Below are positions 35,414 to 47,746 of a stretch of 64,000 bases of DNA, piece by piece (position 1 is the stretch's first letter; every line of letters starts with the position of its first letter). A model generated the notes under the pieces. The model ran no database searches and was not told the DNA's origin. It worked only from the letters and a program-made list of their open reading frames with translations. Made by a program: the position numbers and the translations under genes. Source of the stretch: Phellopilus nigrolimitatus. Taxonomy: Eukaryota; Basidiomycota; Agaricomycetes; Hymenochaetales; Hymenochaetaceae. The DNA lies in NCBI GenBank assembly GCA_021029095.1, contig JAJOHG010000028.1, positions 62,001 through 126,000 of the forward strand, given 5' to 3'.

Positions 35414-36460
35414 CTGTTGTCAATCAGTAAAAATGCAGCAGAAAACAGTGTAGATTGCTTGTAGGTGATAGTAGAGGTAGGAGTATAAGGTGCGTACGTA
35501 TGTGTAAGATTCAATCAGTGCATCACGTTCCTCGATATCCTGAATATGCCGGAACAGCCTCATTCTAAAAATAAAGGAAAAAGAAAAAGAAAGGCAAAAA
35601 GTGGGTCAAAATCTGAATGAGACGAAACACCATGCTTCCGTGTGTTTTTTTTTTTGGTGGAGAGCTGAGGCTGTATCACGCAGATTGTCTCCGCTCGATA
35701 ATATAAAGAGAACTATGAACAACTGGTCAGCTGCTAGCCGCATCGCTCGCAATTAACACAAAGCCTAAGCTGCACCGGTATATCACTCTCAGTCCTTCCT
35801 TGCGGATATAGCGGTCGTCAGAGCAACACCCAGTTCAAGTGACCTGATCCCGCCCTATTCGCGAACAGCGTCAGCAGGGCGCTCGAAATCTTAAAGCTTA
35901 TCAGAAGCCCCGCTCCTCACATTGAGCGAGTTCCAGACGGTACAAATTGATATTCAGGACGGTGAGCGATATTGTGTATAGAAAAAGGGGAGTTGTATCG
36001 TACACTATCCAAAGGTAGTCGAGTCAGAACAGGATTAAAAAGCGGGTGACGAAGAATGTGCTCACTCAATCAGACGCACAGCACCGCGGATCAGCACGCC
36101 CGCACCATGTCGGTGAAGAGCGCTTCTGCAGCATGGACGCGGAGATGATGGCGACGGAGGACGAGCCCGGAGACGGAGTTCAGCAGGTCCTTGATCTCGC
36201 TTCGTGTCGTACGTACTTGACTCGGGACTCTTTGAGGTTGTTGAGGCTCGATTTCTTTCGTAAGCGAGCTCGCGGCAATATCCGCGTCCACGTCGGACTC
36301 GGCGAGGCATGCCTCAAACGCGCGCTGGTTAACCGTGGAGGATTTCCAGATGAGCCCGTGATTGTCATCGTCGAGACAGTCAGTGGTGGACATGCACAAG
36401 GTAATCGCGCTCGCGTGCGCAGCAGCCGAGCTTTTCATCGTGCAGGATTATGTCATCCAG
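35414..36460. other. 5' flank of TK3 and a small ARM/HEAT-like relic
   Basis: 35.4-36.05 kb is the flank shared with TK1 and TK2. At 36.06-36.44 kb the minus strand carries CLDDDNHGLIWKSSTVNQRA and SSLTKEIEPQQPQ, pieces also seen at 12.7-13.3 kb and 22.2 kb, in a broken frame. Confidence 0.45.
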
Positions 36461-38130
36461 ACTGAGGTTCGGCCTATGTCGCAGGCTTCCGCGTCCTGGC
36501 AGGCGCAGGCGCGGACGTGTGTGGACGCGGGATGCACTTGCCCTAGGAACTGTTCTGGAAGCTTAGAAGGCGGCGCCGTGCGATGCGCCTTTTGAAAAGG
36601 CTGGGGGAGGGCGCCGGCTGAGTGCGAGCGCGGCGCGTGGGGCGGCCAGCACGCGAGCGTGTTCGGTACGGCGTAGGCGACCGCGCGGATTTACGGAAGT
36701 ACGCTCCTTTCTGTTTCGCGCAATATAACGATATGTTTCCACCAAGTTCGACCAAGTTCAATGCACGACTTGTGGCCTTCGCACAAAGGCTGCTCGGAAA
36801 CTGGCACAGGAAGGAGGGACAGGTCTGCGCGCCCTTTGAAAGCAGGGAAGCCGAGGACATTTGGCCTCAATCGCTAATTCTGTATCTCATTTCTGCGAGT
36901 GCGGCAGTTGCATCCTAGAGCTACAGGATGTACGGCAGGATGAGTTTCTAGCTGACGGCGTATGAGATGTAGATGCTTGATATCACATACAGTGCAACCC
37001 TCCTTGCTCCAATTCCTGAATAAACAAATCTCAAGAATCTGCTTTATCTCAAATTCTCATGATTCCCACGAAACTGGTATGACAGAGCTCTTGAGTCCAG
37101 CTCTATTGTAAGTTTTGCGCTTCTTTCATACACTTTTGGACTGACATAAGAAAGGCAGAAGGTGCTAAATACACATATTGCAAAGAAATTCAAGTTATAC
37201 ATGTAAAGCTGCCTGATGGAGAAATGCGAGCTCAATGCCTCGTTACTGTAGCTACACGACCATATACCTTTGCGATTTCCAATTCACTCGCTGCCTTTAC
37301 TTCGAGCCGTTCCCTCTATTCGATTCTCATTCAAGCTATCAAGTTCGCACGGCGAGCTCTGTCCCCTTGCGACTATCTGCACGTCGCCCCGCAAAGCTCA
37401 AAGCACACTACGCCACGGCGCATATCATTCCCTCTCTTTCTCATCTTTGTGGCTGTTGGTTTGCGAGCTTTCCATATTTGTGTTGCAATGTGCAGATTTG
37501 TTCCTCTTTATGGTCGAATTTGCGTGCATTCGTGGTCGGGCCCTCGCAACTGTATGACCTGGTCGTGCAGGCCACTGTGCAAAGCTCAAAGTGCACTTAG
37601 CAACAACGGTTAGCTATACCTCTCTCGCGGTGCCCCGACCGTAATCCAAAAGGGTATATCTGCTTCCCTCAAAGTTTAAAAAGCCTCCGTTTTGTGCGAA
37701 GGAAATGGTATCACAATTCATCACCAGAACATTTTACACCGCCCAAGTCCAATATGCTAGTAAAGCAATATCGTGAGCACACCGTCCCTTGTTTTTCCTT
37801 CTTCCTGAAATTCCTCATGTGTATGGCTCTGTATTCTAGTCGAATCTGAAGGAAGTCTTAATCTAGACCTAGCAAACTCCCCCCACTTGAACGAGTTACG
37901 CAATTGTGAGCACTACTCCATCATCTCTCCTACTTCGTGAATTCCTTCATGTGTAGTTTATTGCTCTGCGTTACAGTTGTGGTGACCAGAAACGAGCAAC
38001 TGGTCACGGAGCAGAAACGGTCAGATTATTATTCCCTGCAAGTAGGAAAGATAAATAATACATCATTGGTTTATCTCAAAGGTGCGTCCTTCTCGTCTAT
38101 TCATTCTCCTTTGTTTGTTTCGCAAAACAA
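36461..38130. other. No supported gene
   Basis: A plus-strand frame of 98 codons at 36.62-36.92 kb and three overlapping frames at 37.22-37.61 kb look only weakly coding-like. They have no recognised motif. 37.62-38.13 kb is AT-rich with short frames. Confidence 0.4.
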
Positions 38131-38306
38131 TGAAGACTTACATTCGACCCTGGAACACAGTCTGGTATAATAACCCCAAGAAGACTCCTGAAGTCTATTA
38201 TAGTCACCATCTTACCGAATACTTCCGTATCAGCGAAAACGATCAGGTTGAGAGACTCGCGCAAAAGGTGCTCGAATACTTGAGTAAGCCCGGCCAGCTC
38301 GCCTAG
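38050..38306 (+). CDS. Short exon-like coding stretch, unassigned
   Basis: A frame with gene-like composition reads TYIRPWNTVWYNNPKKTPEV, then YYSHHLTEYFRI and QVERLAQKVLEYLSKPGQ, and ends in a stop at 38306. It is preceded by a possible donor after LVYLK (38081) and an acceptor near 38.13 kb, so it may be the last exon of a small gene or gene remnant. No family is recognised. Confidence 0.3.
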
Positions 38307-38309
38307 CTA

Positions 38310-41214
38310 CATTGCATAAATCCGGGCGCCTCGTTTGCCACACAGTTGTACTTTCGTTGCTCCCGTCTTTGAATAAACATATTTTAGAGTTTCCAATGAC
38401 TGATCAAGCCCTGGTTCCTGTACATCTCAGACTCTCCGCCACGCAATCGCGCTCGCGCAGCCGCGAAATTTTCTATTCACTTCAGTAAGGCACACTGCTC
38501 GCAAGGTATCAATGTATATATCATATGTCTACAGTGTAATAATTCTCAGAGCATTCCTGACCATTTTGAGAGGAATGCGAATACGGCACGTCACCATGGC
38601 CTGTCGACGCGCCCGCCGTTCACGGTCCACAGGCCCCGCCCTGTTTTCTGGCGCGCGACCAGGTGTGATGGGAGACCCGATGCGGTAGGCGGTGGCGTGC
38701 GTGCACAGTCCGTCTGCTGCCGAGATGCTCAGCATAATTATTCGCGCTCGAAAAAAAAGATAAGAGTGCCCCGTCGCCGAAAGAGCTGGAGAGATGTATG
38801 TATGTCTACGGTGTCGGAGTTGACCCCATCAAGTTTCATCAGTCGCTCGAGAGCCCGTTGTCCGAGCCCAGCTGTGACTTTTCCTTTCTGCCTCGCAAAT
38901 CGCATAGATATTGCCGCATGGTGCCCGCCGATGAGCGACGGTGTATATCTCAATTCCTTTGTCCGTAGCGTACACGAATACGTCAGATGCTGACCAACCA
39001 GCTTCGGCACAGCTCGGCAATAGAGAAGCATCATCGAGATCGGTAGTTGCCGACATGCGCGAGTCCCCAAAAGAAAAAAAACCCCTGGTTGAATCGTAGC
39101 GCGCAAGATGACATTGCCTCGAGTGCTGTGTAATACCATGACACGCTATCCACAATATTGACCTTTTCAAGTACATAGCTGCACCTTATTGCGCGACCCG
39201 CGTTTCTTTCTCGTGCGGTGAGTTTGTCTGATTGTTATTCCCTTTTTACTGTACTCATGTACACCAGGATGAATCGGCAGCGACGCTCGGCGCGAACACG
39301 GTGCCAACGCACGTTCGAGCCGCCGCTGCCGCGGTGCGCGCCACCTGCGTTCAGGCGTCCCAGCGCGACACCCAATGTTAGAGGAGCAGTGGGGGAGGCG
39401 CGATCAGCAGGGCAGTTTGCTGGGCAGAGGACACGCTGCGAGGAGGAAAATGGGAGCCGGTTTCCTTCTTCTACTTCTGGCGATCGAGTACGACGAGAAA
39501 CGGCGCGCACAGGCACGAATCGCACGCTCAAGCTTTGCGTAAATGCAAGGTGTCTTCCGTCCTGTTCGGGACCCTGTCTCCTAGCACACGAGCGCCAGCG
39601 GCCCAGGGCTGCCTCGCCTAAGGCAGCGGGGCCTGGCTGATGTTAACAGCCCGTCTGCTGCGCCGACATCGATATCGAGGAGACGCGAGACGGATGGCGT
39701 GCGCACCGTCTTATCACTGCAGGCTTCCGCGTCCAGGCGGGCGCAGGCGGGCGCGGGCGCACCTACACAGGAAGCTGTCCTGAACGTTTGGAAGAAGGCG
39801 CGTGGAACATTGGCGGCGCAGAGCGATACACCTTCTTGAGGAGGCTGGGGAGGGGAGTTTCTTCCAGAATGTGCGGATCTCCTCGACAGTGCGTACGACG
39901 CTGCACGTGCGGGCAAATAGCACGTCGACGCCGCCGTCGGCTGAACCCCAAAATGCATTGCAAAAGGCGAGCGAACGGTTGGCCAGATTCGGAGAGTTTG
40001 CGCGGGCGAGCTTGGAAAGCGGCGTCGTCGACGTCTGTCGGCGCGCGGCCATCGTGTGTGCGGAACTGTAAGCACTTTGGGCTTTGACTGGCGACTTACC
40101 GATATGGTCGGCTTCGTCCAGCTATGCCATCGTTTGGCGCCGGCGGCATCGCGGTGCGCCTGTGAACCCTGCGAAGAAGCGCCTGTCTCATGCGGGGACG
40201 CAGCACGAGGTGGATGCCTTTTTTGTGTGCGCGCGTACGTCGCCTCCCGGTCGGTTTACTTATTTAATCCGTTTACTTAGTTGCTTTCGCAGAGCGCAGT
40301 ATCCGCCATCGCGTCGAATGAGACAAAAAAAACGCGATAGTGTCGTCGAAATAGGCAGCGCGCAACGCGCGGGGGCACGCAAATAGGCTCCCTCGCGAGT
40401 CATTGTCGTAGAGCTGGGAAATGGTCCGCCGGGATGTAGACGCAGACGAGAAGAAAGGCGGCGACGGCTTCCCGACCGAGTGAAGTTTACGTTCGAAGCT
40501 GCGTTCGAGGATGGGGAAGGGCGAAGGCGGGAGGCTGGCGGGTGCTGAAGGAAAGGGATGCGCGGAGAAAGGAGGGGAGCGTGCATTGGCGGCGCTCTCC
40601 CGCTGCTGCTACCTCCGTGCGACTGGATGCGTGCGAGTGTGAGAGAAGTACGCCTGTGTCGGAGCGCGGGAATTCGGCGAAAGATAAGGGAACGCTGTGT
40701 GTCGTCAATACGGCCGGCACCTACTAGTGCGTGCCTTCTTTGGACTCAGAAACTCGACATTAAAATGCTTGTCGTGCGTTTCAGGCTTGGGATAAGAAAT
40801 AGTTCACATCATCTCCCTATTTCACCACGTTAGAGCCATCCTAACGCGTGTGTTTTGGAAAGGGTAAGGGAATGCCAAGCAGGGTTCAAGGTCATGGCGA
40901 AGCGCGGCTCGGTGCTGATTCCAGAGAAGAAATCCCTTTTTATGTGGATTGGCTTGGAGCAGGAATTTGAAGCTAGAATGCGTCGATCTCTGGTTGCTTG
41001 GATACTCTTCAAGGATGAACCGACGTTTTGGCACGGCACATACATATGTCTTTTAGGTACGAGATTTGTCTCGCTTTCAAGAATACTCTGCGGTCAAAAA
41101 TGTATGCGAGCATTAATTTTTTGTAGGCTATTCGCTTCTCCTTCTCATCGTTAACGGCGAACTCTTGTATGTACAAACAGTATAGCAAAGATACGAAAGT
41201 TAGTATTCCCTCAA
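38310..41214. repeat. Long R block, copied directly at 50.8-53.3 kb
   Basis: From the GACTGATCAAGCCCTGGTTCCTG landmark near 38.40 kb to the R end near 40.90 kb, this block matches 50.87-53.17 kb in the same orientation with indels. It holds the donor-plus-pyrimidine landmark near 39.21 kb and GC-rich decayed coding sequence. In both places a minus-strand KL gene follows directly (KL6 here, KL8 there). No intact gene is called. Confidence 0.6.
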
Positions 41215-42262
41215 TTATATTGAAAGGGTGATAGGACGGTGCACTTTCTCCGGGAAGTCTGGTAGCGGAGTGGATTGCTTGAAAGCATTGATGCTCGATT
41301 GCTCGTCAATAACACCCTGCCGCCCAGCAAGATCCATATAATCTCTCAGTATTTCCGAGTTCTTGAATGTATCTTGAAATCCGGCTGGTGTAAGCTTGTC
41401 GATTATCGCTTGACTCGGCAGGTTTTGATCGTAGCCGACCACTTCGTATCTATTGCCGCCTATCTTGACAGACGGGCATACTGACGAGCGCGCCGGGTAA
41501 GCAAAGAAGGTATGCACTATTTTCTGAGAAACACTCACACTGATCCCAGACGGCCAAGTTTGACGCGTAACTCCGCAATCCCAAGCACAACAAATCATCA
41601 GGTGGAGGGCCGTCTTTGTTTATGCGCCAGTGGCGATCCGGAGAGGTGCACTCGTGCTCGACGATGCTCTTCACGCCGAGAAATCGGAACTCGTCTCCTT
41701 TGAATACAACCTCATCCTCGTCGTAGTCGCTCAGAGCGAAGCCGTGGTCGTGCATGATCACGATCTTCTCAAAAATCTGTTCTCTGTAGAGTGATACAGT
41801 GATTTGTGAACATTCGCAGAACGCAGACATACAATAATCGGCAGGAACTCACTTTAGTTTGACAGACAGCCTGCAGAGTTTCCCCTCAAGCGGACTTCCG
41901 CAGTCCTCGAGCAGCAAGCAACCAGCTTCGGTACCTTCCGCGCTCTCTCCTTTGTATACTCCAAGCAGACGAGGGAATAAGATACCTTGAAACTCGTGGT
42001 ACTTTTTATAATTCTCTTCTGCTTTTTCGAGATCAGTCATTGCACGTTCGCCGACATAGAGTTTGACTATGACACATTGGTCTCCAAGAGGAGCGCGATA
42101 AACGACATAATCCATCTCGCTTGTCATGCTAAGGATTGTTGAAATATCCATGTGAATGGAGCCCGGAGGAGCTTTTGCGGCAGTACTGAGGAATGTGTAG
42201 TCCGTCTCCTCATTAGGATAAGGATATTCCTTGAGGGAGATGGTCAGATTCTGCTCTAGCAT
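41215..42262 (-). CDS. KL6: small kinase-like protein, pseudokinase-type, 306 aa
   Basis: Exons 42262-41853 (410 nt), 41783-41539 (245 nt) and 41480-41215 have the same lengths as in KL2 except the last, and the protein is close to KL2 throughout. Lysine is kept (CVIVKLY) and the hinge is LLLEDCG. The catalytic loop is SDYDEDEVVF (Asn replaced by Glu) and the DFG position is Gly (RFLGV). The C-terminal motif NLPSQAIIDKLTP is present. The start MLEQNLTISL is the conserved one. It belongs to the inverted duplication and corresponds to KL11 on the right arm, which is broken, so KL6 is the intact copy. Confidence 0.85.
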
Positions 42263-42549
42263 GATGAAGAAGGTAAGGAATCCGGATGACGAGCACACAC
42301 GTTCCTTTATCAAGAAACTGCAACCTGCCACGCTCAAACGGTCGGACGCGTGCCTCTGCTCATTCGGCGCGAACTCACGTGTTTGTTAGACTCTGTGCAG
42401 CGCAAGGTCAACCCCGATGGACTCGCGCCTGCGTGGGATCCGCTTAGGTGTGTCTGCGCGCTTTTCGTGTAATGGCATGACACGCAATGGACGATGCTGA
42501 TACATATTTTCTACATAGTTACACACTCTTGTACGACGCACATGTACAT

Positions 42550-43284
42550 CGGGCGATCACCGCGTTTTGAACTCGAGGGTCGCGTAGGGTGTAGACGCCG
42601 AATATGGCCTTCCGGCAGGTGACGTGGAGGCGGCGAAACGAGACGCGCAAACAACGCTAGATGGCGCCCAGGGGTGGCTTGCACTCATAGGCAGACAGAG
42701 AACATGATGGATGTCCTCCCGGGATGCCTGGAGATACGGCCGTTCCGAGTTCACGAGTGTGCTGAGTCCTTCTAGTTTTTGTTTTCTTTCTACCGTACTC
42801 ATGCGCATCACCATGGAATAACAGCGACACCCAGCACAAACATGTCGGCAGCGCGGGTTTCCGCTGCTTCTTGCGGCTTCATTCGTGTAGACGGCGACGC
42901 CCACCACGGACGAGGGCGTCGGCGCCGGCGTCCAGATGGCCCGTCCGCTTGGCCGCACTGGGCTGCGGACGAGCTGGGCGAGAAGGGATAAGCGAGGCAG
43001 TCTGTTGGGCGGGAGGACGCGATGAGGAAAGAAGGGGGTCCATATGCTATTTTTGTTGATCGAGCAAGAGAAGAGGAGCAGGTGCGCGGTACGTGTCCGG
43101 TCAGCGTGCGCGTGCGCGCTCCAAATGCAAGACGTCATCCATCCCATCCGCATTCTCATCTCCTAGCGCATGCGCGCCAGCGTCCCAGAGTTCCAGAGCG
43201 GCCTCGCGGAAGTCAGTGAGGTCGTACCGACGTCTACAGCCCATCTGTCACGCCGACGTTGACGACGAGGGAGGGGGGGCCTAA
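42550..43284 (+). repeat. R repeat copy between KL6 and KL7
   Basis: GC-rich block with the CTACCGTACTCATGCGCATC landmark near 42.79 kb. Its inverted partner lies at 62.15-63.10 kb between KL10 and KL11, which fixes the orientation of the two arms. Frames on either strand have no supported gene. Confidence 0.65.
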
Positions 43285-44286
43285 CCATCTCATGCAAACC
43301 AGTAGCGTGTTAAATATATCTAAATCTGTATCCCTCCAACCCTCTCAAAATTCGACATCCCAAGCTTGTTTCTCGTGAAAGTCTGGAAGAGGCGTGCGCG
43401 CTTTGAAACTGTCGATGCTCGATTGCTCGTCAGTAACGCCCTGTTTTCCAGCGAGGAGCATATATATCTTCAGAATATCTGAGTTCTCGAACGTAGCATG
43501 GAATCCGACTGGTGTGAGCTTGTCGATTATAGCTTGACCCGGTAGATCGTAACTGTCTCCGGTCGCGATATATGTATTGCAGCCTATCTGGACACGTGGA
43601 CGTACTGTGGAAAGTACAAAGTTAGCGGGGATGGTGTGTGTTGGGACCAAGAGAAAACACCAACACTCTTCCCAGGCGACCAGATTTGACGCGTACTCCG
43701 CCAAAAGTTGGCACGAGAAGTCAATCCAGTCGTTCCCCTTGCGCCATTTACGGTCAGGAGAGGCGCATGCGTGTTCTATGAGGCATCCGAGGCTGACGAA
43801 ACGGCATTCGCCGTCCTTGAGCACAAACTCGTCCTCGTCGTAACCGTACTTGTCAAAACCATGATCGTGCATAATTACGATCTTCTCGAGAATGTGATGC
43901 CTATAAATAAATGCAATGGCTTATGAGTATTCATGAAAACGACGCGGACTTGGAGAGTCCAGTAGATATTCACTTCAAACTGAGAGGTAGTCTGCAGAGA
44001 GCTCCATTATTAGGACTTCCGCAATCCTCAAGAACCAGGCAGCCTAATCCCTTGCCTTCCGAACTCCTTCCTTTGTAGATACCGAGCACACAGGGAAACA
44101 GTATGCCTTGAAGCCCGTGTACTCTTTCATAATTCCGCACTTCTTTGTCGAAATCGGCTATTTTACCATCTCCGACATAGAGCTTGATGATGACAATTAG
44201 ATTATCGAGTGTAACACGATAGACCGCGATATCGAGTGCCCTTTTTATGCTGACTTTGGTTGTGGGCCATTGCTTCGCATGGCGAG

Positions 44287-46660
44287 TTACGATTCCTTTT
44301 TTTTTTCTCCCGCCTCGGCCTCTTGCTTGCTATCAAACTCCTTGTGCTCGTTGCCGCCGTTCTCACTGTCTCTGTCCCCGACAACTCCATATGAGGAAGT
44401 GAAGCTGGCCACCTTCGTCGGCGAAGTCTGACGCATGTCTTCTGGATCATCGCTCTGTCCTTGCACGCCTGCTTTTCTTTTCCTCCGCTACGACAGAGTC
44501 GCCCCAGATAAGATAACAGGGTGTGCTTGACCTTGTATCAGGCTCAGACAAGCTCAATGTGCAAAAATATGACTTCCTGCAAGTGTGCTTGAGCTGGACG
44601 AGCGGCCAAGCTTTTTCAGCAATGCCATAAGTATGTGATGGCGTCAATGACTTCTGGGGGCGACTTCAGAAACCATAGTATGTCTTACACCTGTTTTCAG
44701 TGCTTTCAATGACTTGTCTAATGTGCATGGCATGACAGCATCACAGACAAATTGATGTCTCATTTAGACCAGCAGGCCGTGCTGGCCGGCAACTGCTCAC
44801 CTGACCGCCAGCGTACTATCCCCTCGAAGAGGCGCACACACGCAAATTCCTGCTCGAGCAGCTCTGCAAGCTCTACCAGAAGCACAAAGCCAAGTTCCAC
44901 CGCGTCATCGGGGCTTCATGTGCCCGAACAACATCTTCAAGACGAACATGGTCAGCCAGCCGAACGACGTCGCGATGGTGTGAGGCAAGGATTGGGCCGA
45001 GCGCAACAGCTTCTTCATCTGCTCCGACCTCTGGCGCACGCGCAACATCAGCTGCGACCAGTTCCGGAAGTCCAAGTTGTCCTGCGCCGCCTCCGTGGGC
45101 CCGCCGTCGCCGTGCACTACGCGCAGCACCTCCCGTTCCAGTCTTCTGCTGCAAGTCCGGCACGCACATTGTCGACCCCGCGCAGACGTACCACATCGGC
45201 CTGCGCTACCGCACGGGCACACAGGTCGCGAACCTCAGCACAACGGACACTGAGCCGTGCCGTGTCTCGACAGCTCGCAGACGTACTTCTGCCGCGACTT
45301 CTGGCCGAGTGCCGTGCGCGAGGGCGTATGCGCCGTCGAGGAGCGCGCGAGCTCGGCGAGCAAGGCCGCTGCTGACTGCGGCGGGCTCAGGCTTGGATCC
45401 AACCTCGGATGGGGCGCGGCAAAGCCCATGGAGGCCGTAGTCGCAGTTGGTGCAGGTGCAAACGTGGATGCACGCCGGCGGCACGCGAAGTGCGCGGAGG
45501 AGGCTGCAAAGGAGGCTGCGGAGGAGGGCGAGGAAGCAAATTGCGCAGAGGAGGCCGAGCAGACAAAGCGTGTAGAGGAGACTGAGCGTGGAAGGCGCGC
45601 AGATGACGGCGGGCACGCGCAGCGCCAGCGGCTGCAGGGTGATTCGGATGTGAACGTGGGCTCGGACTTCGACGCGATGCCAGATGCGGGGGAGGGCGAT
45701 GCGGACGACACCGCAGCAGGTGAGGACAATGCACTGGCGGACGCGTTCTATATCCCGAACGGTGTATTCCACGTGGCTCGGATCCTTGTGAACCCACGGT
45801 GCGTGACAATGTACGCGGGGGTGAGCCATGCGCAGCTTGTGCTCAACCTGTTCAGTCCAGACAAGGACGAGAGGACGGGCCTGGCTCACGCGAGAAGTAT
45901 GTCCTGGACAACCGGGAGGGCGCGCCCGAGAGCTTTGTCTGCCAAGAGCAGTGGTACGTCTTTTTTGGCATCTTCTTGTTATGATTACTGAACGGATGGC
46001 CTGATCTTAGGTTCACCACCGGAGGCCGGAAGGCACCCAAAACACAGAGGCGACTGAGCTTCTCAGTGCACGCCAAGGTAGATCATTCGAGTCGGAGGCA
46101 GAGGACGGTCATAGAAAATTAGAATAGGAATATCTATGTATCTATTTGGTTGGGACAGCACTTTTGTTTTACTGTAATATGTACTTTTGACTGTTTGCAC
46201 ACCAGTTCACTGAGCTTGCGGGAATTCACGCGCAACTTGTCCAAGGAATGCCTTCATGTTGGAAAAAAGAGGCTCAAATTTGCTGTCACCTGAGCAGTGC
46301 CCTGCCGGTCCGCTTTTACATATCACTCAGTCACATATATGCAAAAAAATATACATGGATGTATAGCTTAGACATGGGCCTTCATAATAAAAAAATAAAT
46401 CAAGCTTTTATATGCAGAGGGGGAAAAAAGAAATGCTAGATACGAACCGGAAGGCTCACGAGGAAATGTGTGACGCGTGGCGATGCCGTGTGGCAGTGAA
46501 CCACCCCCATTATAAGGCATACGTTCCCACACTTTTTGTACACTTTTCGACAAGTTTGTACACTTTTTTGTAATAGTGACCGTGACTATGCTACACAGCC
46601 ACTGGGGGTGAAAACGTAGGAGTGGAAAGGACGATCCCTTCCTTACGTCAGGAATCGTAA
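44287..46660. mobile_element. 2.4-kb insertion in KL7 exon 1 with 10-bp inverted ends
   Basis: The ends TTACGATTCC (44287-44296) and GGAATCGTAA (46651-46660) are inverted repeats at the two break points of KL7. The interior has a GC-rich decayed coding part (44.75-46.1 kb) and an AT-rich part with GTACACTTTTT repeats near 46.53-46.57 kb. Target duplication is unclear: the flanks share only a weak CAAC-CAAA similarity, and about 20 extra bases lie on the left side. No transposase is seen. Exact ends are uncertain by about 20 bp. Confidence 0.6.
44800..46240 (+). pseudogene. Unassigned gene fragments inside the KL7 insertion
   Basis: Plus-strand pieces in different frames look like true coding remnants: YYPLEEAHTRKFLLEQLCKL, then FMCPNNIFKTNMVSQPND, then NGVFHVARILVNPRCVTMYA. 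A spliced continuation KYVLDNREGAPESFVCQEQW joins TTGGRKAPKTQRRLSFSVHA. Frames change between pieces and the middle is an Ala/Glu-rich stretch. I do not recognise the gene. It may be host sequence carried by the element, as in the 26.6-31.1 kb element. Confidence 0.4.
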
Positions 46661-46788
46661 TTTGTTGAAGCATGTATGTAAGTATGGCCTGGGGGAGCTT
46701 CGGGATCTGTATTGGATAAATTGTAGTCCTCATTCGGAGCAGAACGCGGGTAGGATTTGAGAACAATGGTCAGACTCTGTTTGAGCAT

Positions 46789-47746
46789 GATGATGGAAGT
46801 ATCGTTAACGTAACCTGAATGAAGTCAGAAAAAGCGTACTTGCGTCACGGAGGCTTGAGTCACGAAGCACAGCCACGAGCCGCACGACTACCGTTACGCG
46901 CCTGCTGCAGCGCACGCTCTCACGCTAATCGTGCAGGCCTGATTATACTGGCTTTGATTTCTCATCTTTGGTTCTGGGAAACAAGGAGACGCAAGAAACT
47001 TGCTCTATCATGAATACACAAACTAACTACTTGGGAAATGCTGTCACAGATCGATATGCACGTGGACAATTGAATCATCGGTTCACCAAATATTGGACAG
47101 CGATGAATACCCCTCTGCCTCGCGCCGGGCTGATTCGAGTTTTAGCAGATCGCTGAACATCAAAATCTCTGCATCCGAGAACATCAAGTGTACTAATCCG
47201 CCGGCATCTCTTCGAGCTCAACGAAAGCAGCTTCTTTTCGTTATCGAGTACGAGAAAACGCTGCTTATCGTTGAAAAGAAATGTCTATACCGCAATCGGC
47301 TCTGGAATCATTGAGTTTATTCTTCTGGTCTTGCGCCGAACTAAATATCCAATTGTTCTCCGACTCGGCGACTTGAAAATGTTTAAAGGGTTTTTCCGTC
47401 CTTGTGTGCGGTATTGGATCCGTCCAAGTTTGAACACTAAACCATCTACTTCAAGATATTGGATCGGGTATCTAGTATACTTCTAGCGGGCTGATCAGTG
47501 AATATTGGAAGTCCACGAGTGCCCGCATGTCTAATATGATCTACGAAAGGGGAACACTTTGACGACTTAATCAGACTCATTGTGGTACTGTTCGCAGCAA
47601 CGCCGTATGTTCCCGTGTCCCGTAAGTGAACTTCAAGATTGCGTGTCGTATCTTTCTTGGCGCTCGACAATGTGTATAAATATCCAGTAACTCCTCGTAC
47701 ATCAACAACAGCCGTTCCTGAATCCCAATCGCGCTACTCCGCAGGT
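46789..47746. promoter_or_regulatory. Divergent intergenic region of KL7 and GMC1
   Basis: This 958-bp gap matches, inverted and with an extra segment, the 657-bp gap between GMC2 and KL10. Short frames here are repeated in the other copy as part of the duplication and are not called as genes. Confidence 0.55.
47675..47682 (+). promoter_or_regulatory. TATA box of GMC1
   Basis: TATAAATA lies 72 bp before the GMC1 ATG; the same octamer lies at a similar distance before GMC2. Confidence 0.6.

Larger units (their letters stand above)
43345..46788 (-). pseudogene. KL7: kinase-like gene split by a 2.4-kb insertion
   Basis: The first part of exon 1 (46788 to about 46661) reads MLKQSLTIVLKSYPRS...PEAPPGHTY. 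It is then interrupted, and the rest of exon 1 resumes at about 44268-43974, followed by exons 43900-43665 and 43604-43345. By comparison with KL10 nothing else is missing. Lysine is kept (VIIKLYV) and the hinge is LVLEDCG. The loop is YGYDEDEFVL (Asp to Gly, Asn to Glu) and the DFG position is Ser (RFVSL). The insertion brings in-frame stops, so the gene is disrupted. It would have been divergent from GMC1, as KL10 is from GMC2. Confidence 0.8.

Noticed and set aside
45257..45991. 244-codon plus frame rich in Ala and Glu
   Set aside because: Only parts look coding, the middle is low-complexity, and upstream coding pieces are in other frames. Treated as part of a gene fragment.
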